Assembly: GCA_015655615.1 (NCBI GenBank)
Contig: JAATES010000362.1
Coordinates: forward strand, 1 to 9,254
Length of the DNA: 9,254 nucleotides
Source of the DNA: Actinomycetales bacterium
Lineage (GTDB): Bacteria > Actinomycetota > Actinomycetes > Actinomycetales > Cellulomonadaceae
Reading direction: 5' to 3'
Position numbers and translations under genes: made by a program. The notes beneath the pieces were generated by a model. That model searched no databases and had not been told where the DNA came from. It was given only the letters and a program-made list of their open reading frames with translations. Shown here in pieces: positions 1 through 6,494 of this stretch. Position 1 is the stretch's first letter. Every line of letters begins with the position of its first letter.

Positions 1-921
1 CGGAGCCTCACCGGTCCGCAGGCCGACGAACTGGTGCGGCTCTATCAGACCGTGGCCACGCATCTGTCGACGGTGCGCTCGACTGCGGCCGATCCGGATC
101 TCATCTCGGAGCTCTCCGACATGCTCATGCGTGCAAGATCCCGGATCACCGGCAGCCGGGAGCCGTCGTGGTCGGACGTCGCACGGTTCTTCGCCGTGTC
201 GCTTCCCGCAGCCTTCTACCGGGTCCGGTGGTGGACGCTGGCCGTGGCGGGAAGCACCATCGTGATCGCGGCGCTGGTCGCGGTGTGGGTGGCGACGACC
301 CCGGAAGGCTTGGCCTCGGTCGGTTCGCCTGAGGCTCGCCAGGAGTATGTCGACCACCAGTTCGCCGACTACTACCAGCCCGGATTCGGGTTCGCCTCGC
401 AGGTGTGGACCAACAACGCGTGGATCACGGCCCAGTGCATCGCGTTCGGGATCAGCGGGGTGTGGCCGGTGTGGATCCTCGTGCAGAATGCGATCGGGGT
501 CGGTACCGTGGCCGGTCTGATGTCCGCCTATGGCGAGCTGGGTCGCTTCTTCAGTCTGATCCTGCCACACGGAATGCTGGAGCTGACCTCGGTGTTCATC
601 GCGGGCGGTGCTGCTTTCAAGCTCTTCTGGACCATGGTCAGCCCGGGACCCCGGCCCCGGTCGCAGGCCCTCGCACAGGAGGGCAGGGCGCTGTTCACGC
701 TGGCGATCGGTCTGACGCTCACCCTGCTGCTGTCAGGCGTGGTCGAGGGCTTCGTGACGGGATCGGCACTCCCCGCCTGGCTCAAGATCGCCATCGGCGC
801 CGTGGCACTCGGTCTGCTGATCGCCTACACGGGGGTCTTCGGTCGACGCGCGGTCGACGCAGGGGAGTCCGGCGATCTGGACGAGTTCCAGGCTGGCTAC
901 ACGCTGCGCTACGCGGGCTGA
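1..921 (+). CDS. SpoIIM/DUF95-family integral membrane protein, 5'-truncated
   Basis: The reading frame is open from the first base of the window and ends at TGA 919-921, giving 306 residues. The GTG at 34 is probably internal, because residues 1-20 (R-S-L-T-G-P-Q-A-D-E-L-V-R-L-Y-Q-...) match the usual family segment 'RRxLTGxEADELVxLYQ' that lies some 20-30 residues inside the protein. A soluble helical N-terminus is followed by about five hydrophobic segments (near bases 230-290, 415-530, 555-640, 685-760 and 775-840). The best family mark is PHGMLELTSVFIAGG near base 570, the conserved SpoIIM-type 'PHGxxE' helix. SpoIIM in Bacillus helps peptidoglycan hydrolysis during engulfment; this actinobacterial branch has no proven role. 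It converges on the DUF58/MoxR operon, as its homologue does beside moxR2 in mycobacteria, so a link to that complex is likely. The family call is firm; the function is unknown. Confidence 0.88.
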   Translation, partial: RSLTGPQADELVRLYQTVATHLSTVRSTAADPDLISELSDMLMRARSRITGSREPSWSDVARFFAVSLPAAFYRVRWWTLAVAGSTIVIAALVAVWVATTPEGLASVGSPEARQEYVDHQFADYYQPGFGFASQVWTNNAWITAQCIAFGISGVWPVWILVQNAIGVGTVAGLMSAYGELGRFFSLILPHGMLELTSVFIAGGAAFKLFWTMVSPGPRPRSQALAQEGRALFTLAIGLTLTLLLSGVVEGFVTGSALPAWLKIAIGAVALGLLIAYTGVFGRRAVDAGESGDLDEFQAGYTLRYAG

Positions 922-952
922 CGTGGAGGGCCGGCTGAGGACTCTGGCCGGG
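922..952. terminator. possible weak bidirectional terminator between convergent genes
   Basis: Only 31 bases separate the stop of the SpoIIM-family gene from the stop of the converging 45-codon gene. They contain CCGGC (931-935) and GCCGG (947-951), which can pair over an 11-base loop. A competing pairing is GCTGA (934-938) with TCAGC (953-957). There is no T-tract on either strand, so this is not a classic intrinsic terminator. Position is the main argument for it. Confidence 0.25.
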
Positions 953-1090
953 TCAGCTCAAGACGAAGAAGATCGCGGGCAGCGCGATCGCGAGCACCAG
1001 GGCAGCGATCACCACGATCGCGACGCGCCTGTTCCGGCGTTCGCGCCGAGTCGGCTCGGGGCGGGGCTCAGGATTGGTGGGACGGGTCAT
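953..1090 (-). CDS. 45-residue single-pass membrane protein, hypothetical
   Basis: A short frame reads from ATG 1090-1088 to TGA 955-953 on the minus strand. A strong ribosome site, GGAGG (1100-1096), sits 5 bases before the ATG. The first ~22 residues are rich in Pro, Glu and Arg and end in a basic cluster (RRERRNRR). The last ~23 residues are one continuous hydrophobic helix (V-A-I-V-V-I-A-A-L-V-L-A-I-A-L-P-A-I-F-F-V-L-S) that runs to the C-terminus. By the positive-inside rule the N-terminus should be cytosolic, giving a tail-anchored shape. It starts 36 bases after the DUF58 stop and is most likely the last gene of that operon. I do not recognise a family. A GTG four codons upstream could also start it but would lose the ribosome site. 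The coding call rests on the ribosome site, the coherent topology and the operon position. Confidence 0.7.
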   Translation of the reverse strand: MTRPTNPEPRPEPTRRERRNRRVAIVVIAALVLAIALPAIFFVLS

Positions 1091-1126
1091 GGGATCCTCC
1101 ACGGCGCAGGAGCGAAAACGGTGTCG

Positions 1127-2416
1127 TCATAGCATGCCAGCAGATTTCAACGTCAGGTAGGCATCGCAGAGCTGCGGTGCCAGGTCAGGGCCCTCGCCCT
1201 CGATCACCCGGACCCCTGCGCGACTGAGTGACTCGGCGACGGCCGCACGGTCCAGATCGGCGCGTTCGCGCGAGGCGCGGTCGTACGCGTCGTCTGGTGC
1301 CGGCATGCCTGCCGCGTCTGCCACGCTGTCTGCGCGGGCGGAGGCCAGGACGACCCGGTGATGCGAGGTGAGCTCGCCGATGACGGGTAACAGGCCCTCC
1401 TCCACGACTGACGGCTCCAGCCCCGTGAGGAGCACGACGAGACAGCGTTGCGACTGATGGGTGCGTACCCAGGTCACCAGCGAGGTCCAGTCCGTTTCGA
1501 TGAGCGTCTCGGAAACCCCCGACAGCGCCTCCGCGACGGTGGGCAGCACGCGGGAGCCGGACACGGCCGTGACCCGGGCCCTCGCGGCCCGGTCGTACGC
1601 CACCAGCTCGACGCGGTCCCCGGCGTGGGAGGCGAGGGCGGTGAGCAGCAGGGCGGCTTCGATCCCGGCGTCCAGCCGGGTGCCCTGGCCGACCCGGATG
1701 GCACTGGTGCGGCCGACGTCGAGCACGATGAGGACCCGGCGATCGCGCTCCGGGCGCCAGGTGCGCACCACGACCTCAGTGCGGCGCGCCGTGGCGCGCC
1801 AGTCGATGGAGCGCACGTCGTCGCCGATCACATAGTCGCGGAGCGAATCGAACTCGGTCCCTTCGCCGCGGATCTGAACGGCTGCCCTGCCATCCATCTC
1901 CCGCAGCCGGGCGAGCCGGCTGGGCAGATGCCGGCGTGAGGCGAATTCGGGCAGCACGCGAATGGTGCCGGCCAGATCGTGCGAAGCCTGACGCCCGGCG
2001 ATCCCGAGCGGACCCAGGCTGCGGATCGTGACATCTCCGGCGGGGAGGTCACCGCGGCGCGCGGGCAGCAACGGCGTCACGAGGCGGCTGCCGTCGCCGG
2101 GGCGGAGCCGGAGGGGATGCCGGTTGTGGACTGCACCGGCGGTGGGCACCCAGGCGTCTCGCACCACACCGCGAAGCCTGCGACGTCCGGTGCTGCGCAC
2201 CTGTAGCACCGAGCTCGCTGACTCGTGCAGTCGCACGGTCGGGGTCACCTCCCGGACGAGCCGGACCTGCCGAGGAGACCCGGCCAGGAGCGCGTCCGTC
2301 CCGGCCAGCACCATCAGGACGACGAACCACCACGCCACCGTGCTGGCCTCGGGTCGGACGAGGACGGGGAGGACCCCCGCCACACCGAGCACGACCAGCC
2401 GCCCGGTGATCACCAT
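1127..2416 (-). CDS. DUF58 domain membrane-anchored protein (MoxR partner)
   Basis: The protein has 429 residues if started at ATG 2416; GTG 2413 is an equally possible start (see the bridging frame). Two N-terminal hydrophobic helices (about 5-20 and 27-45) anchor it in the membrane. The DUF58 signature is at residues 184-212: GEGTEFDSLRDYVIGDD followed by VRSIDWRATARR. A von Willebrand-like fold follows, with VLIVLDVGRTS at 228-238. DUF58 proteins are usually encoded beside MoxR ATPases and are thought to be their adaptors or substrates in chaperone-like complexes. The metal site is degenerate: DxGRTS stands where DxSxS is canonical, and TGLEP (331-335) stands where many relatives have T-D, so metal-dependent adhesion is doubtful. 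Translation probably follows moxR. The likely mycobacterial counterpart is Rv3693 (from memory). Family assignment is firm; the biochemical role is inferred. Confidence 0.93.
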   Translation of the reverse strand: MVITGRLVVLGVAGVLPVLVRPEASTVAWWFVVLMVLAGTDALLAGSPRQVRLVREVTPTVRLHESASSVLQVRSTGRRRLRGVVRDAWVPTAGAVHNRHPLRLRPGDGSRLVTPLLPARRGDLPAGDVTIRSLGPLGIAGRQASHDLAGTIRVLPEFASRRHLPSRLARLREMDGRAAVQIRGEGTEFDSLRDYVIGDDVRSIDWRATARRTEVVVRTWRPERDRRVLIVLDVGRTSAIRVGQGTRLDAGIEAALLLTALASHAGDRVELVAYDRAARARVTAVSGSRVLPTVAEALSGVSETLIETDWTSLVTWVRTHQSQRCLVVLLTGLEPSVVEEGLLPVIGELTSHHRVVLASARADSVADAAGMPAPDDAYDRASRERADLDRAAVAESLSRAGVRVIEGEGPDLAPQLCDAYLTLKSAGML

Positions 2417-2475
2417 GGCGCTCGTGCCGCTCGACGGCAGGGGGAGGACCCGGCTGAGCGAGCGATGACCGTCAT
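2410..2475 (-). other. 21-codon open frame bridging moxR and the DUF58 gene
   Basis: The ATG at 2475-2473 overlaps the moxR stop as ATGA. The frame runs 21 codons and ends at TGA 2412-2410, which overlaps an in-frame GTG start candidate of the DUF58 gene (2413-2411) as GTGA. The peptide (M-T-V-I-A-R-S-A-G-S-S-P-C-R-R-A-A-R-A-P-W) is basic and has no recognisable domain. Its plausible use is to carry ribosomes from moxR to the DUF58 gene, since this is the only MoxR-cluster junction with a gap. An open frame of this length is common by chance in high-GC DNA, and the same frame is already open as a shadow inside moxR, so a coding role is unproven. Confidence 0.3.
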
Positions 2476-3479
2476 CGCGGGACCGTCACGGTGGCCAGGA
2501 CGGTGTTCAGCACGGTGGCGACGCTGACGCCTTCGAGTGCGGCTTCGGGGCGCAGTGAGATCCGGTGCGCAAGCGTGGGGTGAGCCAGCGCCTTGACGTC
2601 GTCCGGAGTGACGAAGGACCGGCCGCTGAGCCAGGCCCAGGCCTTCGAGGTGGCCAGCAGCGCGGTCGCGCCCCGAGGAGACACGCCCAGGGACAGGGAC
2701 GGTGAATGCCGGGTGGCCCGGCACAGATCGACGATGTATCCGAGGACCTCAGGGGTCACGGAGACCTCGGCGACGTGCCGTCGTGCCGTCGCGAGGTCGT
2801 CGATCCCGGCGACCGGGCTGACTCCGGCCGAGCTCAGGTCGCGGGGGTTGAAGCCCGCTGCGTGCCGCGCCAGGATCTCGACCTCGAGGGCACGCTCGGG
2901 AATCGGCAGGGTCACCTTGAGCAGGAACCGGTCGAGCTGAGCCTCGGGCAGCGGGTAGGTGCCCTCGTATTCGACAGGGTTCTGCGTGGCGATCACGATG
3001 AAGGGGTCCGGAAGCGGTCGTGAGACCCCGTCGGTGGAGACCTGACGCTCCTCCATGGCCTCCAGAAGGGCGGACTGGGTCTTCGGCGGGGTGCGGTTGA
3101 TCTCGTCCGCCAGCAGCAGGTTGGTGAAGATCGGGCCTTGCCGGAAGGAGAACTCTGCCGCACGTGCGTCGTAGACGAGAGACCCGGTGATGTCCCCGGG
3201 CATGAGGTCGGGGGTGAACTGCACGCGTTTGGTGCCGAGGTCCAGACTTGCGGCAAGGGTGCGGACCAGCAGCGTCTTGGCGACGCCGGGCACGCCTTCG
3301 AGCAGCACGTGCCCGCGGCAGAGCAATCCGATGAGTAACGAGGTGACGGCGCCGTCCTGGCCGACGACGGCCTTGGAGACCTCGGAACGCACCTGGGCGA
3401 GTCGCACCAGAGCCGGGTCGGAGGCCGACTCCGGGGAGGCATGGGCGGGATAGGTGGCGGGCGGAGTGATCTCGGTCAT
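2472..3479 (-). CDS. MoxR-family AAA+ ATPase
   Basis: A 335-residue cytosolic AAA+ ATPase of normal MoxR length. Visible motifs in order are Walker A GVPGVAKT (62-69), the pore-side segment FTPDLMPGDITGS (88-100), Walker B LLLADEINR (121-129), sensor 1 ATQNP (164-168), the arginine-finger segment EAQLDRF (179-185), and sensor 2 SPRG (267-270) in the C-terminal lid. MoxR ATPases act as chaperones that mature or remodel partner complexes, with a DUF58 or von Willebrand protein as adaptor; the DUF58 gene follows directly. The ATG at 3479 overlaps the stop of the upstream DUF4350 gene as ATGA, which fixes the start; an AGAGG about 11 bases upstream is the only ribosome-site candidate. All ATPase residues look intact, so it should be active. 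In mycobacteria the equivalent gene is moxR2 (from memory). Symbol left blank because several MoxR paralogues are usual. Confidence 0.96.
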   Translation of the reverse strand: MTEITPPATYPAHASPESASDPALVRLAQVRSEVSKAVVGQDGAVTSLLIGLLCRGHVLLEGVPGVAKTLLVRTLAASLDLGTKRVQFTPDLMPGDITGSLVYDARAAEFSFRQGPIFTNLLLADEINRTPPKTQSALLEAMEERQVSTDGVSRPLPDPFIVIATQNPVEYEGTYPLPEAQLDRFLLKVTLPIPERALEVEILARHAAGFNPRDLSSAGVSPVAGIDDLATARRHVAEVSVTPEVLGYIVDLCRATRHSPSLSLGVSPRGATALLATSKAWAWLSGRSFVTPDDVKALAHPTLAHRISLRPEAALEGVSVATVLNTVLATVTVPR

Positions 3480-4642
3480 GGTCGGCGAACCTCTCGGGAC
3501 AGGTGGTCGAGTTCTGTGGTCAGCAGGGCGAGCTCCGTCGCACTGGCGGGGGCGGGGCCGTAGAGCAGGTCGTGGACGGCGGAGGGAGGGCGCCCGCTGG
3601 CCACGCTGATGGCCTCGACGACTGCCGCGGGCGAGGTGCTGCGGTCGAGCCCGATCCGGGCGGCGATGCGAGTCACGGTTCCGGCACGCAGCAGGGCTGC
3701 CGCGTGCCCGGTGTCCCGTGACCGGCGGTAGAGCCGGGCGCGGCCGACGGTCGACTCACTGCTGTGCACGACCACCGGCATGGGCTCGGGAACAAGGGCG
3801 CCCAGCCGGCGTCCGCGCCACCAGACGGCCAGGCCCAGTGACACGATGAGCACCCACACGGCCGGGCCGATCCACCGCCGGGCATCCTCATGCTCGATCG
3901 CGGTGACCTCTTGCATGGCCACGCGGTCGGGCACGAGCCAGATCAGCGTCGGCTGCGCGCCCAGCAGCCGCAGGCCCAGTGCCGCATTGCCGTCGGCCGC
4001 CAGGTGCGCATTGGTGAAGGGGAGTGCGGAGTCCAGCGCAGTGACGGCGCCGTCACGTACCATCGCCGCACCGCCGTCGACGACGAAGCACGGGGTGGCC
4101 GTGGCGGATGCGGTGGACAGTCCGGAACCGGTCTCGGACAAGCTGCCTGCGGCCGTTGCGTCCGGGTCCGCGCACTGGGCGGCGATCGGCCCACTCGCTG
4201 TCGTCCTGGTGACGTAGCTGGCCCCGGGCACCAGCGTGGTGAGCAGGTCCGCCTGGGGAGCGAGCAGCACGGTCGTCTCGCTGATCCCCTGGAGCTGGCG
4301 GGCCTGCGCTCCGGTCATCCCGAAGTCACCGGCGACCAGCACCGTGGCCGCTCCTGCGGCCTGATCCGCCGCCTCGGAGGCCTCCGCGACGGTGCGCACG
4401 GACCTGATCTGCACGCCTTCGCGACCCAGGATCTGAGCCAGTGCCCGCGCACCGTTCTGGCCGGGATTGTCCGGAGCGAGTGGCACCCCTGAGGTCTGGG
4501 TCCGCGAGGCGATGAGGACGATGGTGAAGAGGACCGCCACTGCGGCCACCGCGAGCCAGCCCCGCGACACGCGCCAGCCCCGTGACTCGCGCCAGCGGGT
4601 GCGTCTGCGGGGTGTCGTGTCGGAAGGCATCATGGTGCTCAT
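3476..4642 (-). CDS. DUF4350 domain membrane protein
   Basis: 388 residues. A basic cytosolic N-terminus (about 1-29) leads into a membrane helix at 30-46. The DUF4350 segment follows outside the membrane, with the conserved APDNPGQNGARALAQIL (56-72). A second helix lies at about 258-275, then a C-terminal cytosolic region of roughly 110 residues. The external part has the protein's only two cysteines, C157 and C185, on either side of a Ser/Thr/Ala-rich stretch (161-182), so a disulfide is possible. In related proteins the external domain resembles a GldG/IftA-like ligand-binding fold, but no ligand is known. The ATG at 4642 overlaps the DUF4129 stop as ATGA; Met4 and Met5 are weaker alternatives. 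An 18-base tandem duplication encodes the R-x-S-R-G-W repeats just before the first helix. The family call is good, and the gene probably supplies a membrane partner of MoxR/DUF58. Confidence 0.88.
   Translation of the reverse strand: MSTMMPSDTTPRRRTRWRESRGWRVSRGWLAVAAVAVLFTIVLIASRTQTSGVPLAPDNPGQNGARALAQILGREGVQIRSVRTVAEASEAADQAAGAATVLVAGDFGMTGAQARQLQGISETTVLLAPQADLLTTLVPGASYVTRTTASGPIAAQCADPDATAAGSLSETGSGLSTASATATPCFVVDGGAAMVRDGAVTALDSALPFTNAHLAADGNAALGLRLLGAQPTLIWLVPDRVAMQEVTAIEHEDARRWIGPAVWVLIVSLGLAVWWRGRRLGALVPEPMPVVVHSSESTVGRARLYRRSRDTGHAAALLRAGTVTRIAARIGLDRSTSPAAVVEAISVASGRPPSAVHDLLYGPAPASATELALLTTELDHLSREVRRP
4555..4596. repeat. 18-base tandem repeat in the DUF4350 gene
   Basis: Two 18-base units, 4555-4572 and 4573-4590, each begin with GCCAGCCCCG and differ at two positions. 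A partial third unit (GCCAGC) follows at 4591-4596. In the gene they encode two copies of R-(E/V)-S-R-G-W in the basic cytosolic segment before the first membrane helix. This looks like a local slippage duplication that keeps the frame. Confidence 0.75.
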
Positions 4643-5337
4643 CGGCCCACCGGACTTCCTGAATCGGTGGCGTTCAGCGTCGACCTGCCGCTCAGGATGG
4701 CGGTGGCCTGCCCCTGGTCCGGCTCGGTGCTGAAGACCGGGCGCGTCCGAGCGAGCTCCTGGTCGAGGGCGAGCATGGTCTGGGCCTGAGAGCGGGAGGC
4801 GTGTTGTCCTCCGTAGACGAGCGAGTCGAAGGTGGCGCCTGCGCTGACCACCTCCTGGCCCAGGTCCGGGACGAGGCGGGCGATGCCGGCCGAGGCCTCA
4901 TGCGCGGTCAGCCCTGGAAGCGGTGGGAGGATCGTGCGCTCGATGCTGGACTGGACCAGGACGCGGTAGGCGAGCAGGGTCGCGCGCGTCCAGTCTTGCG
5001 CGGCGAAGGCCTCCCGCGCGAGCTGGCGCAGGTCGTCAGCGGTCAGGTCGGGCGAGACCAGTTCGGTCCCGGGCATCGTCGCGGCGCGCCGCCGGCGCAT
5101 CGGTCCGATCACCACGATGGCGATGACGATCGCGGCCAGCAGCAGCGCTACGGCGATCCATACCGCGGCATTCCCTGCCTGATCGGTTCCGCTGAGCCGG
5201 TCGAAGATCCCGGTGATCTTCGCAAGAAGCCACTCGACCGGATTCTGACGCGGGTGGTAGATGTTCTGGGCCAGCTCATCCCTGGCCCAGCGTTGCGCTG
5301 TGGGGGAATCGGGGGTGAGGGGGAGATCGGTGATCAT
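4639..5337 (-). CDS. DUF4129 domain single-pass membrane protein
   Basis: 232 residues. An N-terminal segment of about 57 residues, probably external, is followed by one membrane helix (58-79) and a basic stop-transfer cluster MRRRRA (80-85). The cytosolic DUF4129 domain covers about 98-200: a helical WTRATLLAYRVLVQSSIER stretch (116-134), PGLTAHEAS (141-149), and FDSLVYGG (170-177). The domain occurs at the C-terminus of actinobacterial membrane proteins and of some transglutaminase-like proteins near MoxR/DUF58 genes; here it stands alone without a transglutaminase part. The ATG at 5337 overlaps the upstream stop as ATGA, with GAGGG three bases before it. The last 30 residues are Ser/Thr/Gly-rich and probably disordered. 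Biochemical function is unknown; by context it is a membrane component of the MoxR complex. The likely mycobacterial counterpart is Rv3690 (from memory). Confidence 0.88.
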   Translation of the reverse strand: MITDLPLTPDSPTAQRWARDELAQNIYHPRQNPVEWLLAKITGIFDRLSGTDQAGNAAVWIAVALLLAAIVIAIVVIGPMRRRRAATMPGTELVSPDLTADDLRQLAREAFAAQDWTRATLLAYRVLVQSSIERTILPPLPGLTAHEASAGIARLVPDLGQEVVSAGATFDSLVYGGQHASRSQAQTMLALDQELARTRPVFSTEPDQGQATAILSGRSTLNATDSGSPVGR

Positions 5338-6494
5338 CGGCCCTCGTGGACCGCTGCGGCCAGCTGGACGTCAAGTCCCTCGCGGCGCATACGGGTATCG
5401 AGGTAGAGCAGGGCGACCACGTTGCCCGTGAAGGCCGCGCCGATCGTGTAGGACAGGACGCTCGACACGGTGGTGAGGACCAGGTACCACGTCCCTGACT
5501 CCGTGGTCGCCCCCACGACGGTGGCGACCAGTGTGAGGGGAATGCCCACGATCTGCTGAACCGTGCCGACGATGACCGCGGTCAGGAGAGTGATCCCGAG
5601 GATCCGCCAGAAGGACGACCGGACCAGCCGCCAGCTGCGTCGCAGGGCAAGGCCGATGCCGATCTCCTCCAGCACGAGCGCGGAGGGGGCGAGGCTCAAC
5701 ATGATCGAGAGGGCGAACGCCGCCACGCACGCCAGCAGGAACAGGATCACGCCGGTGACGATGATCGCCGTGGCCTCCTGCGCGATGCCGAGCCAGACGA
5801 TCAGCAACGGCACTGAGAGCACCACGACGACCAGCAGCCCGGTCAGCAGCGAGACGCCGATCAGGCCGAGCAGACGTCCACGCACCTTGCGCCACACCTC
5901 GGTGGGGGACGGCCTGCGGCCCAGGGTGATCTGGCCGATGGCATAGACCAGGACACCTGAGACGATGATCGAGGCGAGCGCCATACCGAGACCGCTGAAG
6001 AGCGCGATGCCGTAGACGTCGACGGTGCTGAGGCCACCCAGTGCCAGGTCGGTGTCGGTCGAGCCCGTCTCCCAGGGACCGAACTGCGCGGAGACCCATG
6101 GCATGACGGCGGCCCCGAGCGCAGTGGACCCGGTGACGCAGATCCCGACGACCAGCAGGGTGAGACCCAGGGTCACCTTCGGGAACCGGCGTATCGCGTT
6201 GAAGGCCCCGTCGAGGATCTCGCCCAGGCTCAGCGGGCGCAACGGGATGATCCCCGGCCGTGAGCCGAGTCCGACCCGGGGCGCGCCTAGCCCGGGCGGA
6301 TTGGGAGGGCCAGGCTGGCCGTACTGCGTTTGGCCATACTGCGGCTGGCCGTACTGCGGCCCGTACGCATCCGGCGGGTTTCCGGCGCCGGGAGCAGGTG
6401 CGTACTGGCCGTACTTCGGTACGGGTCGAGAGTCGGGGATGTCAGCCGGTTGCCCCCAGTCGCGGGAAGCATCGTCGCCTGGTGTCTGGGTCAT
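5334..6494 (-). CDS. multi-pass membrane protein, 'glycerophosphodiester phosphodiesterase membrane domain' type, first gene of operon
   Basis: 386 residues from ATG 6494. Residues 1-80 are a cytosolic tail rich in Pro, Gly, Tyr and Gln with YGQ repeats. The domain begins at GIIPLRPLSLGEILDGAF (81-98), a strongly conserved opening of this family. About six membrane helices follow (near 107-130, 160-190, 208-235, 240-272, 297-326 and 337-364), and the end is marked by YLDTRMRREGLDVQL (364-378). Database names cite glycerophosphodiester phosphodiesterase, but only the membrane part is present, with no catalytic TIM barrel, so enzyme activity should not be assumed. The frame stays open to a GTG at 6575, adding 27 polar residues. 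I prefer 6494 because MTQTP-type starts followed by an acidic/Pro tail are usual here and the longer form has no ribosome site; the ribosome site at 6494 is also weak. Stop overlaps DUF4129 as ATGA. Confidence 0.85.
   Translation of the reverse strand: MTQTPGDDASRDWGQPADIPDSRPVPKYGQYAPAPGAGNPPDAYGPQYGQPQYGQTQYGQPGPPNPPGLGAPRVGLGSRPGIIPLRPLSLGEILDGAFNAIRRFPKVTLGLTLLVVGICVTGSTALGAAVMPWVSAQFGPWETGSTDTDLALGGLSTVDVYGIALFSGLGMALASIIVSGVLVYAIGQITLGRRPSPTEVWRKVRGRLLGLIGVSLLTGLLVVVVLSVPLLIVWLGIAQEATAIIVTGVILFLLACVAAFALSIMLSLAPSALVLEEIGIGLALRRSWRLVRSSFWRILGITLLTAVIVGTVQQIVGIPLTLVATVVGATTESGTWYLVLTTVSSVLSYTIGAAFTGNVVALLYLDTRMRREGLDVQLAAAVHEGR
6313..6357. repeat. three 15-base tandem repeats encoding Q-Y-G-Q-x
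   Basis: Three consecutive 15-base units lie at 6313-6327, 6328-6342 and 6343-6357. The first and third are identical (GGCTGGCCGTACTGC); the middle one differs at three positions. On the minus strand they encode the repeated Q-Y-G-Q-(P/T) motif in the N-terminal tail of the membrane protein. Further looser copies (GPQYGQ, PKYGQY) flank them. Copy number may vary between strains. Confidence 0.8.

Noticed and set aside
1..921. SpoIIM similarity taken as evidence of a sporulating organism
   Set aside because: This DUF95 branch is widespread in non-sporulating actinobacteria and sits with MoxR genes; no other sporulation gene is in the window.
965..1030. Repeated GATCGCG words suggesting a DNA-binding or HIP1-like repeat
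   Set aside because: They fall on Ile-Ala codons of the 45-residue protein's hydrophobic helix and are explained by GC-rich codon choice.
923..1132. Plus-strand frame of 69 codons after the SpoIIM-family gene
   Set aside because: Composition is typical of a shadow frame (Arg/Gly/His-rich, no domain), and the minus strand here has a better supported small gene with a ribosome site.
1448..2527. Several plus-strand frames of 75-163 codons opposite DUF58
   Set aside because: Gly/Arg/Asp-rich shadows with no motif; DUF58 on the minus strand explains the open frames.
2472..3479. MoxR plus von Willebrand-type gene considered as an anti-phage ternary system
   Set aside because: The partners are DUF58, DUF4350 and DUF4129 in a conserved core locus next to mtrAB; no nuclease, protease or other effector is present.
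5371..6099. 242-codon minus-strand frame inside the multi-pass membrane protein gene
   Set aside because: Arg/His/Pro-rich out-of-frame shadow; the main frame encodes a coherent six-helix protein with family motifs.
6313..6357. Tandem repeats considered as a CRISPR-like array
   Set aside because: The 15-base units abut without spacers and code for Q-Y-G-Q-x in frame within a real gene.
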